Origin: an uncultured Sulfurovum sp.
GTDB taxonomy: Bacteria > Campylobacterota > Campylobacteria > Campylobacterales > Sulfurovaceae
Length of the DNA: 15,913 nt
Reading direction: 5' to 3'
NCBI GenBank assembly: GCA_902727905.1
Contig: CACVAR010000263.1
Location: 4,800-20,712 of the forward strand
Both the position numbers and the translations under genes were made by a program. Every line of letters begins with the position of its first letter. Positions within the stretch are counted from its first letter, which is position 1. Positions 5,904-13,505 of this stretch are shown here, piece by piece. Below the pieces are notes generated by a model. It had not been told where the DNA came from and did no database searches. It saw nothing but the letters and a program-made list of their open reading frames with translations.

Positions 5904-7649
5904 GTGCATTTACTCAAAAGTCTTTTAATTATTATTCTTATAACAGCACTAGCTGTTGTTCTTGAAGCTGTTACCCTCTCTTCTGTTAACAAATTAGACA
6001 CCATAAATAATGGTTTACAAAAACAAAGCGTGAACTATAAGAACTATGAAAGAGATATTAGTCTTTCTGAAATTATTTATGATGAGAAGAGTACTAAGGG
6101 ACTTATGGCACTCATTATTTCTCAAGAAGAGCAAACCTTTAAAAGTATTAACCATAAAAAGTTTATTCAAGATGTCTATCAACGTAAAACATATCGTCCT
6201 ATTTGGTTTAATAATAAAGGTCTTAGAAAAGCAGCACTTTATGACCTCTTTGATCATATTGCAAATGATGACACCTTAGAAGATACTGGTCCTTTGAAAA
6301 AGAAATATAAGCAAATTAAACAAAAAATTGCTCAAATGAAAGAACGCGTTTTAGATAAAGAACTATTTCTTGACTTAGAACTAACTTCACTCTACCGTAG
6401 TTATATGGGTCATCACCTTTATGGTTCTATCAGGTGGTGGGGTTTTCAAAAAAAACTTAAAACTTTAAAACGTAAAGGTATATCAGCAGACTGGGTAACC
6501 AATAACCCAAAGTATGACATAGCAGATATGCTTTTAAAACACAGGCTATCTTACATTGTGTCACGTACAACTCCTAGTAGCTTTAATTATCAATCACTAC
6601 AAAATGAACTTTCAAGATTACGTACTGTTCAAAGAAATGGAGGCTGGAAAAAAACACCTAATTCAGCTCAATTACGTTACGGTAAATCTGGTAAACAAGT
6701 AAAACAGCTTATAGAGAGACTAAAAAAAGAAGGTGACTACACTTGTCAAGCTAATAGTAATAAATTTGGTCCTTGTCTAAAAAAAGCCATTAAGCAATTT
6801 CAAAAACGACATGGACTGAGTCAATCAGGAACCATCAATAATTCAACACGAAAAAAGCTTAATCTATCAGTTAACTGGAAAATCAAAAAAATTCTTCTAA
6901 ACCTTGATAGAATTAAACGACTTCCTGACCAAAGCGAAGATCGATACATAATGGTTAATATCCCAGACTTTAGACTTTATTATAAAGAAAGTGGTCAAAA
7001 TGAACTAACCATGCGTGTTATCGTAGGGGACAAAAAAAATCGCACGCCTATCTTTTCAGATAAAGTAGACTACATTGTTCTTAATCCGTATTGGTTAATG
7101 CCAGATAGTATTGTAAGAAAAGAGATGATTCCAGAAATTCTTAAAAATCCTAACTTTCTTGAGCAAAGAGGTTATGAAGTACGTAGAGACTATGCTTTAA
7201 AACGTCCACCTATAGACACTTCAAAAGTAGACTGGGCAAAAGTTTTACGTACAGGACAAACTAAAAAATATAAATTTATGCAACCACCTGGACCACGTAA
7301 TGCTTTAGGAAAAATAAAATTTAAATTTCCTAACCAATTTGCAGTATACCTCCATGATACACCTACAAAAAAGCTCTTCAACAAATATCCTAGAGCCTTT
7401 TCACATGGATGTATACGTATTTCTGAACCAAATGCACTTCTTGCCACATTTGCTAAGCATGAACGTTCAATTAACTATGGTCGTGCAAAACGTATCTTAC
7501 AAGGAAAAACCAAAACTCACTTAAACCTAGCAGCGCCAGTTCCTGTACACATAGTCTATTTAACTGCTCGTGTAAAGAGTGATGGTTTAGTCCACTATCT
7601 TCATGACGTGTATGCATATGATGCAAAACAAAGTAGAAGTATTCATTAA
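5904..7649 (+). CDS. L,D-transpeptidase, YcbB/LdtD type (first paralogue)
   Basis: The 581-residue product probably acts in the periplasm, joining mDAP residues of neighbouring peptide stems (3-3 crosslinks) or attaching a donor to the cell wall. In order: an N-terminal hydrophobic anchor or signal (5-21); a scaffold region (about 80-250) with YRPIWF, typical of YcbB; a peptidoglycan-binding domain (about 255-320) with AIKQFQKRHGL; and a YkuD catalytic domain (about 348-515). The catalytic motif is complete: His484 in YLHDTP, then after 15 residues SHGCIRIS with nucleophile Cys503. QPPGPRNALGKIKF at 460-473 is also typical. GTG at 5904 is the start, with AAAAAAGG five bases upstream; an ATG start would lose the signal. 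Cys281 and Cys291 bracket a short loop in the peptidoglycan-binding domain and may form a disulfide. It is followed by a paralogue 79 bases downstream. Confidence 0.92.
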   Translation: MHLLKSLLIIILITALAVVLEAVTLSSVNKLDTINNGLQKQSVNYKNYERDISLSEIIYDEKSTKGLMALIISQEEQTFKSINHKKFIQDVYQRKTYRPIWFNNKGLRKAALYDLFDHIANDDTLEDTGPLKKKYKQIKQKIAQMKERVLDKELFLDLELTSLYRSYMGHHLYGSIRWWGFQKKLKTLKRKGISADWVTNNPKYDIADMLLKHRLSYIVSRTTPSSFNYQSLQNELSRLRTVQRNGGWKKTPNSAQLRYGKSGKQVKQLIERLKKEGDYTCQANSNKFGPCLKKAIKQFQKRHGLSQSGTINNSTRKKLNLSVNWKIKKILLNLDRIKRLPDQSEDRYIMVNIPDFRLYYKESGQNELTMRVIVGDKKNRTPIFSDKVDYIVLNPYWLMPDSIVRKEMIPEILKNPNFLEQRGYEVRRDYALKRPPIDTSKVDWAKVLRTGQTKKYKFMQPPGPRNALGKIKFKFPNQFAVYLHDTPTKKLFNKYPRAFSHGCIRISEPNALLATFAKHERSINYGRAKRILQGKTKTHLNLAAPVPVHIVYLTARVKSDGLVHYLHDVYAYDAKQSRSIH

Positions 7650-7672
7650 AATATACTTTTAGAATAAACTCA

Positions 7673-7701
7673 TTGCTTTATCTTAGCTTTTAGACTATAC
7701 T
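7673..7701 (+). promoter_or_regulatory. Candidate promoter of the second L,D-transpeptidase gene
   Basis: TTGCTT (7673-7678) and TATACT (7696-7701) are 17 bases apart in the 79-base gap between the paralogues. A start near 7708 would leave a leader of about 21 bases containing the ribosome binding site AGAGGGAG. The second gene can therefore be expressed independently of the first. Confidence 0.5.
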
Positions 7702-7728
7702 TAGTTCTCAAAGAGGGAGATACTGGCA

Positions 7729-9453
7729 ATGACAAAAATAAGCAAACTTTTAATAATACTGATACTATTAACAATAAGTATCTCAGCTACATCCATTGAT
7801 AGTAATACTTCTGATAACAATACTTCCAATAACGATGTAATTAATACCCAACTAAAAAAAACATTTAAAACTTCACCATCTATACTCTTAAAAAATATTG
7901 CTCAAAAGAAGTTACTCAAAAAACTTTACCGTAACAATAACTATAAAACGCTCTGGTTTCAAAACAATAAGTTAAATCAAGAAAAATTTACAAAACTCTT
8001 TGAATATATTAAAAACGACATTACATTAGATCAAAAGGGTCTAATTTATAAAAACTATCACAACTTAGAAAAAGAGTTAGATGATAATCTTACCGAAATA
8101 CACAGTCTACGATTAGAACTAAAGCTAACATCACTGTACCACAACTTTTTAGAGCACTTAATTTATGGTGAAATTCAATGGAAACACTTTTCGCGTAAAC
8201 TCACTTCATTAAAAAAGAGAAGAATTAATGCTGCTTGGATTAAAGTAAAACCAAAATTTAATATTACAAACCTTATATACCAAAATGATATTGATACAAC
8301 AATTTTAGAGGTCACTCCCAAAAATTTTGGCTACGGACAATTACTTTTAGCACTTGAAAAACTACAAAAACTTAAAGAAAATGGAGGATGGGAAAAACTA
8401 CCATCTTTTAAAAAATTAGCCTTAGGAGACAGTGGTGACATTGTTTTAAAACTTCGTAATCGTCTCAAAATATCTGGTGACTATCAGGAATGTAACGAAA
8501 CGAATGAATCTGTTCTTATAACACAAGATGATAATATATCTAGAGATATAAACCTAAGTCGAGATGCTGTTTTTGGTCACTGTTTAGATAATGCTGTAAA
8601 AATATTTCAAAAAAGACATGGATTGGTTATAGATGGAATTGTTGGTGGGGGAACACAAAGAGCTCTAAATACTAGCATTGATGAAAAGATCCACAAAATT
8701 CGCCTAAATATTGACCGAATTAAATGGTTGCCACGCGAAGATTATGAACGTTATCTTGTCGTAAACATTCCTCAGTTTATGTTACACTACATCGAAAATG
8801 ATGAAGTCAAAAAAGAGTTACGTGTAATTGTAGGTGATAAAAAACACCCTACCCCTATTTTCTCAGAAAAAATTTCTTACATCGTCTTAAATCCTTACTG
8901 GAAAGTACCAGAAGGAATTGTTAAAAGAGAAATCATACCAGCCATGGTTAAAAACCCCAACTATTTACGTCAACAAGGACTTGAAGCACACCGTACTTGG
9001 GATGAGAACTCACGCCTAATTGACACCTCTTGGCTATACTGGGAAGACTACCTTTATGGACAAAAGTTTCCTTACCGACTTATGCAACCACCTGGACCTA
9101 AAAATGCCTTAGGTAAAATTAAATTTAAATTTCCAAATAAGTTTTCAGTTTACTTACATGACACACCAACTAAGCACTTATTTAAGAGAAGAGTTAGAGC
9201 ATTTTCACATGGCTGTGTTAGACTATCTCAACCTCGAAGTCTTTTAGAAACCATCGCTACGTTTAATCCAAAAATTAATATCAAAAAAGCCAAAAAAGTG
9301 CTTAAAGGAAAGCGTAAGAAGTTTTTAAGTGTTGACAATAAACTTCGAATCTATCTCGTTTACCTCACAGCTGGTATGAATGATAAAGGTCAAATTGAAT
9401 TTAGAAATGACATCTATAACTATGATAAATATCAAAAACGCCGTTTACGATAA
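7729..9453 (+). CDS. L,D-transpeptidase, YcbB/LdtD type (second paralogue)
   Basis: The 574-residue product is a clear paralogue of the preceding gene's product, with the same domain order. A signal peptide (1-20, ending SISA) is followed by an Asn/Ser/Thr-rich linker (22-38), the YcbB scaffold region, a peptidoglycan-binding domain (about 228-315, KIFQKRHGL) and a YkuD domain (about 340-508). Catalytic residues are present: His477 in YLHDTP, then AFSHGCVRLS with Cys496. The two proteins share near-identical blocks such as NALGKIKFKFPN and VYLHDTPTK but differ in the peptidoglycan-binding domain, where this one has about 20 extra, mostly polar residues between Cys255 and Cys285. The ATG is preceded by AGAGGGAG. 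Role inferred: 3-3 crosslinking or wall anchoring, perhaps under other conditions or on other substrates than its neighbour. Confidence 0.92.
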   Translation: MTKISKLLIILILLTISISATSIDSNTSDNNTSNNDVINTQLKKTFKTSPSILLKNIAQKKLLKKLYRNNNYKTLWFQNNKLNQEKFTKLFEYIKNDITLDQKGLIYKNYHNLEKELDDNLTEIHSLRLELKLTSLYHNFLEHLIYGEIQWKHFSRKLTSLKKRRINAAWIKVKPKFNITNLIYQNDIDTTILEVTPKNFGYGQLLLALEKLQKLKENGGWEKLPSFKKLALGDSGDIVLKLRNRLKISGDYQECNETNESVLITQDDNISRDINLSRDAVFGHCLDNAVKIFQKRHGLVIDGIVGGGTQRALNTSIDEKIHKIRLNIDRIKWLPREDYERYLVVNIPQFMLHYIENDEVKKELRVIVGDKKHPTPIFSEKISYIVLNPYWKVPEGIVKREIIPAMVKNPNYLRQQGLEAHRTWDENSRLIDTSWLYWEDYLYGQKFPYRLMQPPGPKNALGKIKFKFPNKFSVYLHDTPTKHLFKRRVRAFSHGCVRLSQPRSLLETIATFNPKINIKKAKKVLKGKRKKFLSVDNKLRIYLVYLTAGMNDKGQIEFRNDIYNYDKYQKRRLR

Positions 9454-9459
9454 GTTTTA

Positions 9460-9487
9460 TTGTCACAAAAAATAACCATACTATAAA
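9460..9487 (+). promoter_or_regulatory. Candidate promoter of the MutS-HNH gene
   Basis: TTGTCA (9460-9465) and TATAAA (9482-9487) are separated by 16 bases just after the transpeptidase stop. The -10 box overlaps the left arm of a long inverted repeat. A start near 9494 would give a leader of about 40 bases. Confidence 0.4.
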
Positions 9488-9530
9488 GCCTAAAAAGATA
9501 GAATAATTTATTAAACTCTATTAGGCTTTA
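9484..9530 (+). repeat. 10-bp inverted repeat bracketing the leader of the MutS-HNH gene
   Basis: TAAAGCCTAA (9484-9493) and TTAGGCTTTA (9521-9530) are perfect inverted copies with a 27-base AT-rich spacer. The right arm holds the only AGG-like ribosome binding sequence and ends four bases before the TTG start. It could be a terminator for the upstream gene, a translation-blocking hairpin or a protein-binding site. The sequence does not decide between these. Confidence 0.5.
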
Positions 9531-9534
9531 CAAC

Positions 9535-12468
9535 TTGGAAATATCTGCAAACATTTTAGCTTCTAAAGGCAAACTCCTCACAGAAATTTACTTTGAACTC
9601 CAAAAACATTTTGAATCTAAATATGGTAAAGACGCTTTAGTCTTTATGGAAATTGGAACATTTTTTGAGGTTTATGAAGTTAATAATGATGAATTAAAAA
9701 TTGGTAAAGCTAAAGAAATAGCTGAACTACTCAATATTCAACTGACACGTAAAAGTAAAGCCATTGTTGAAAACTCCATTAGGAACCCCCTATTAGCTGG
9801 TGTTCCTGCTGTTTCTATTGAACGTTACTTAGCACGCTTAATCAGTACCAAAAAATATACCATTGTTATGGTTAAGCAAAAAGGGGTTATGCCAAATGTA
9901 CAACGTTATGTTTCAAATGTTATCTCACCAGGTACTAATTTTGAATATCAAACGCAATCAATAGAAACACACCTAGTCTCCTTAACAATTGATGAAAATC
10001 AAGGAGTCTTCTCTGTTGGTTATGCTGCAATAGATGTTACTACGGGAAAAACTATTGTTAATGAAATGCATTCTAGTCGTGATGATAAAACCTATGCTCT
10101 TGATGAAGTATTTAATCTCTTACAAACGTATAATACAGCTGAAGTAATTATTACGCTACAAAACAAAGAAATAGATAAAGAGTGGTTACATGCCTACCTA
10201 GAATTAGGACAATTTTCTAGCTCTTACAATGATAAACATTGCAAAGTCATCTATCAAAATGAACTTTTCAAACGTGTTTACGAAATTAATTCATTCCTCT
10301 CTCCAATTGAGTACCTAGACCTTGAACGTCATCCTTATACCACTGAAGCCCTTGCCATATTAATTGAGTTTGTTATCGAACATGATGAAGCCATCATAGA
10401 AAAAATGAATCGACCTAATTTTTTAGGAGAAAACCGTTATCTTTACCTAGGTAATAATGCTCTTGAACAATTAGGGGTAATCTCAAAAAATAAATCTGAA
10501 GTAACACTACTTGAACTAATAGACAAAACTTCTACAGCATTTGGAAAAAGACTTTTACGTGAACGCTTACTCTCTCCAATTATGGATAAAGGGCTTTTAG
10601 AAGAACGCTATAACCTTAGTGAAAAACTTATGAGCCGTTCTGCTCAATACGATACTCATCTAAAAAATATCTATGACCTTGAACGTATTACACGACGTAT
10701 TAAACTCCAAAAGCTTCATCCTGTAGAACTGACCTATATTATGATGTCATTAAAAGCTATTGCCAATCTATTTCAAGACATACAGTCAGATGAAGTAATT
10801 ATTGAAGAGAGCCTTATTGGTCAAGTAAACGAATTTATATCTTTTTTAGAACAAACCTTCAATCTTGACGTATGTGCAAAATTTAGAATAGATCAGATAA
10901 ACGATAATATATTCAAAAATGGTGTCTATCCAGCTATTGATAATATTTTAAAGAAACAGAGCAATGAAATTGATAAACTTGAAACTGTATCAGAGCATAT
11001 AGATAAACTTTTTGAGAAAGATAAACCCATTAACAGTAGTAAAAATGGTTATGCAGACATTGGTTATTTAGAGAGTGAAGGTTACAGTATCAACCTCACT
11101 AAAAACCGTTTTATGTTGATAGAAAAAGATTTAAAAGAATCTTTTATTACTATTGAAGGAACCCATCATTTTTTTAAAGATTTTCACTATAAACACCTGA
11201 AAAATGCTGTCAAAATAAATGCTAATCTTTTTGAAGAAATTACTCAGAATTTTGAAAATAACCAAGTAAAACTCGTCTCACTGGTAAAAGAACGTTATGT
11301 TCAAACACTATTAACGCTAGAGAATCGTTTCTCACATTTACTTGATGAGCTTATTAGCTTCATTGCCAATATTGATGTTGCCATCTCTAATGCTAAATGT
11401 ACTAAAAGTATGAATTTAAAACGTCCTTTACTTCAAAGTAATACTAATGCTTATGAAGCCATTGGCTTAAGACATCCGATTATTGAGGCAAATGAACAAC
11501 GAGGAGTTTATGTCGCTAACGATATCTATTTAGGTGAGGGTATCGAAACAAATCATAATCATATTACACTTGATGCATCTAATGGTACAAAAGTAAATGG
11601 CATTCTCTTATATGGAATTAATTCTTCAGGAAAATCATCCCTAATGAAAAGTATTGGTCTCTCAGTTATTTTAGCTCAAGCTGGTTTTTTTGTTCCAGCT
11701 ACAGAACTTAAGCTTGGAATTTATGACCAATTATTTACCCGTATTGTTTCTCAGGACAATCTTTATAAAGGTCTTTCTACATTTTCTGTAGAGATGATGG
11801 AGCTAAAAAATATTTTTAATCGTGCTACAGAACGTAGTCTAGTCCTCGGAGATGAAATATCTCAAGGAACAGAAACAGAATCAGGTCTTGCCATTGTTGC
11901 TGGAGCCATCTTGAAACTTTTAGAATTAAAATCAACTTTTATTTTTGCTACACACTTACATCAACTCAAAAATATTGAGCAACTACAAAAGATAAACTCA
12001 CTTATACTGCTTCATTTAGGAGTGAGCTATGATGAACCAAGTGATACACTCATCTATAATAGAAAACTACAACTGGGTATGGGAAGCTCCCTTTATGGTT
12101 TAGAGTTTGCAAAATCTTTACATATGGATAAAAACTTTTTAAAAAATGCTTATGAAATTAGAGAAAACCTTTTGGGAAAAAGTTCTGAACTCAAAACACT
12201 TACGCATAGAAAACGTAGTCGCTATAACAAAAATTTATATGTAACACAATGTGCACTCTGTGAAGAGAAAGTAGAAGATGTCCACCATATAGCTGAACAA
12301 AATCTCGCAAATGATGCCGGAATGATAGGTTCTATGGATAAAAATCATAAATATAATCTTATACCTCTTTGTAAAAGACATCATAACTTAGTTCATGAAG
12401 GAAAAATTCATATTTCAGGCTTTGTCATGACCTCTAAAGGTATTAAATTACATTATAAGGAAAAGTAA
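9535..12468 (+). CDS. MutS homologue with C-terminal HNH nuclease (MutS7 type)
   Basis: The 977-residue product probably recognises DNA mismatches or lesions and may nick DNA itself. It has a MutS domain I (about 12-130) with the mismatch-binding motif GTFFE (41-45; Phe43 and Glu45 match the E. coli Phe36/Glu38 pair), then connector, lever and clamp regions (about 145-620). The ABC ATPase domain (about 640-880) has Walker A GINSSGKSS (694-702), Walker B LVLGDE (Asp773, Glu774) and the ATHLHQ switch (His807). The C-terminal HNH domain (about 903-970) has Cys906-x2-Cys909, VHHIAE (His917, His918), NLIPLC and Cys946-x2-His949. Domain I plus ATPase plus HNH defines MutS7, known from epsilonproteobacteria, octocoral mitochondria and giant viruses. 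It is not MutS2, which lacks domain I and has a Smr nuclease. The start is TTG: a stop codon (TAG, 9499) lies upstream in frame and no ATG lies between it and the conserved N-terminus. No mutL is visible nearby. Confidence 0.93.
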   Translation: MEISANILASKGKLLTEIYFELQKHFESKYGKDALVFMEIGTFFEVYEVNNDELKIGKAKEIAELLNIQLTRKSKAIVENSIRNPLLAGVPAVSIERYLARLISTKKYTIVMVKQKGVMPNVQRYVSNVISPGTNFEYQTQSIETHLVSLTIDENQGVFSVGYAAIDVTTGKTIVNEMHSSRDDKTYALDEVFNLLQTYNTAEVIITLQNKEIDKEWLHAYLELGQFSSSYNDKHCKVIYQNELFKRVYEINSFLSPIEYLDLERHPYTTEALAILIEFVIEHDEAIIEKMNRPNFLGENRYLYLGNNALEQLGVISKNKSEVTLLELIDKTSTAFGKRLLRERLLSPIMDKGLLEERYNLSEKLMSRSAQYDTHLKNIYDLERITRRIKLQKLHPVELTYIMMSLKAIANLFQDIQSDEVIIEESLIGQVNEFISFLEQTFNLDVCAKFRIDQINDNIFKNGVYPAIDNILKKQSNEIDKLETVSEHIDKLFEKDKPINSSKNGYADIGYLESEGYSINLTKNRFMLIEKDLKESFITIEGTHHFFKDFHYKHLKNAVKINANLFEEITQNFENNQVKLVSLVKERYVQTLLTLENRFSHLLDELISFIANIDVAISNAKCTKSMNLKRPLLQSNTNAYEAIGLRHPIIEANEQRGVYVANDIYLGEGIETNHNHITLDASNGTKVNGILLYGINSSGKSSLMKSIGLSVILAQAGFFVPATELKLGIYDQLFTRIVSQDNLYKGLSTFSVEMMELKNIFNRATERSLVLGDEISQGTETESGLAIVAGAILKLLELKSTFIFATHLHQLKNIEQLQKINSLILLHLGVSYDEPSDTLIYNRKLQLGMGSSLYGLEFAKSLHMDKNFLKNAYEIRENLLGKSSELKTLTHRKRSRYNKNLYVTQCALCEEKVEDVHHIAEQNLANDAGMIGSMDKNHKYNLIPLCKRHHNLVHEGKIHISGFVMTSKGIKLHYKEK

Positions 12469-12482
12469 GTTTTAAGTATAAA

Positions 12483-12498
12483 GAAAGTTGTTACTTTC
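12483..12498 (+). terminator. Weak stem-loop after the MutS-HNH gene
   Basis: GAAAGT and ACTTTC pair across a TGTT loop 15 bases past the stop. The stem is only 6 bp and no T tract follows, so it is at best a weak terminator. Confidence 0.3.
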
Positions 12499-12600
12499 CT
12501 TCACTTAAGCACTATTTTTAATGCTTTCAAAGCTCTCTCTTTACCCAATTATTACACAATTCAGCGTTATTGTTGAGTATCTAATTTCAAAGGGCTTAAA

Positions 12601-12984
12601 ATGAGAATCAAACTATTTATCATATTTTTTATTATTGTCTTAGGTGCTGTAGCATCTTACCTACTCTCTGGATCTTTATTAATTTATCTATTGGCATTAC
12701 TGTTTGGAGCGACAGTCTTGTATTTTACAAAACTAAATAATAAAAATCGAAAAGAAAATCTAAATATTATTCGAGATGAAAACAAACTTTATTTTTATCT
12801 TAGTGATGACCTACTTTTTTCTGTAGACTTACTTCGAAATAAAAGCGTTACTGAGACATTAAGGCATGCAGTCAAAAAAGAGATGTCAACTATTCACAAC
12901 ATTACTAGAAAAATTTGTTTTATAAACTTTAAAGATGATGCCTTACTCAAAGAGTTAAATTCATCACTAAAAATAGATAAATAA
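12601..12984 (+). CDS. Small membrane protein of unknown function
   Basis: The 127-residue protein is not recognised. It has two hydrophobic helices (about 5-22 and 26-43) joined by a short SGS turn, then a basic patch (Lys/Asn/Arg, 44-52) and a soluble tail of about 75 residues. This suggests an inner-membrane hairpin with N-terminus and tail in the cytoplasm. The tail is charged, with one cysteine (106), and has no motif I can name. The ATG is preceded by AAAGGG at 6 bases, so it is probably translated. It stands between the MutS-HNH gene and the DUF4395 operon with 132 bases before it and a good hairpin after it, so it is probably a single-gene unit. Coding likelihood rests on the ribosome binding site, length and protein-like composition. 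Confidence 0.65.
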   Translation: MRIKLFIIFFIIVLGAVASYLLSGSLLIYLLALLFGATVLYFTKLNNKNRKENLNIIRDENKLYFYLSDDLLFSVDLLRNKSVTETLRHAVKKEMSTIHNITRKICFINFKDDALLKELNSSLKIDK

Positions 12985-13006
12985 AAGTAAATCTATAGAT
13001 TTACTT
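12985..13006 (+). terminator. Terminator hairpin after the small membrane protein
   Basis: A perfect 22-base palindrome (AAGTAAATCTA / TAGATTTACTT) starts directly at the stop codon and is followed by a T-rich tract (GACTTTATTTTCT). Its right end touches the -35 box of the next operon. Confidence 0.7.
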
Positions 13007-13033
13007 GACTTTATTTTCTATTCATACTATTAT
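13005..13033 (+). promoter_or_regulatory. Sigma-70 promoter of the DUF4395-Rrf2-PLP enzyme operon
   Basis: TTGACT (13005-13010) and TATTAT (13028-13033) are separated by exactly 17 bases, each matching consensus at five of six positions. The predicted start is near 13040, leaving a leader of about 26 bases with the ribosome binding site AAAGG. It is the best -35/-10 pair on the plus strand. Confidence 0.72.
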
Positions 13034-13043
13034 TACAGTAATA
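13031..13043 (+). promoter_or_regulatory. Palindromic operator candidate over the -10 box and start site
   Basis: TATTAC-A-GTAATA is a perfect 6+1+6 palindrome that overlaps the -10 hexamer and reaches the predicted start site. A repressor bound here would block RNA polymerase. The Rrf2 regulator encoded in the same operon is the natural candidate; this link is inference from position only. Confidence 0.4.
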
Positions 13044-13065
13044 TTTAGAAAATAAAGGTTCCATT

Positions 13066-13503
13066 GTGACACAAACCTGTCCTATATCATTTAAACGTGT
13101 AGATACAAACTTTGTACGAATTATTGCTCTACAAGTTATTAGTCTAGCTCTACTATTGATTTTTACCCAAGAACTTATTTTTGCAGTAATATTACTAATT
13201 GATTTCTCTGTCCGTATTTTGAATTTTAAACAGCTAAGTATTCTAGGTTTAATTGCACAATTAACTATTAAACAATTTAAGCTACAAGCACAACTATGTG
13301 ATGAAGCCCCTAAACGCTTTGCTTTATATCTTGGAGTAGTTATTATTGCTTCATTCACAATCTTATATCTATTTCACTTTACTATTCTGGCTTCACTTTT
13401 AGTCAGTATACTTTTAATTTGTGCCTTTTTAGAAGCAACATTTGACTACTGTGTTGGATGCAAGATTTATCACTTACTTCAATATATAACTTCAAAAAGA
13501 TAA
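13066..13503 (+). CDS. DUF4395 integral membrane protein
   Basis: The 145-residue protein has four predicted membrane helices (about 15-33, 36-52, 86-104, 107-124) and the signatures of DUF4395: an N-terminal CP near residue 5, CDEAPKRFALYLG at 78-90 and CVGCKIY at 129-135. The family's function is not established. The conserved Cys-Val-Gly-Cys pair at the membrane edge and Cys5 suggest thiol chemistry or metal binding, which would suit a sulfur-related operon; this is inference. The start is GTG at 13066, with AAAGG seven bases upstream and no better ATG. It is the first gene of a tight operon: its stop is two bases before the Rrf2 start, so the two are probably translationally coupled. Confidence 0.82.
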   Translation: MTQTCPISFKRVDTNFVRIIALQVISLALLLIFTQELIFAVILLIDFSVRILNFKQLSILGLIAQLTIKQFKLQAQLCDEAPKRFALYLGVVIIASFTILYLFHFTILASLLVSILLICAFLEATFDYCVGCKIYHLLQYITSKR

Positions 13504-13505
13504 TT

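Noticed and set aside
7650..9453. Second transpeptidase as a decayed copy of the first
   Set aside because: It is full length with signal peptide, ribosome site and intact SHGC catalytic motif, so it is a functional paralogue and not a pseudogene.
13011..13358. Minus-strand open frame opposite DUF4395
   Set aside because: It mirrors the codon structure of the DUF4395 gene and crosses its promoter; no protein-like motif.
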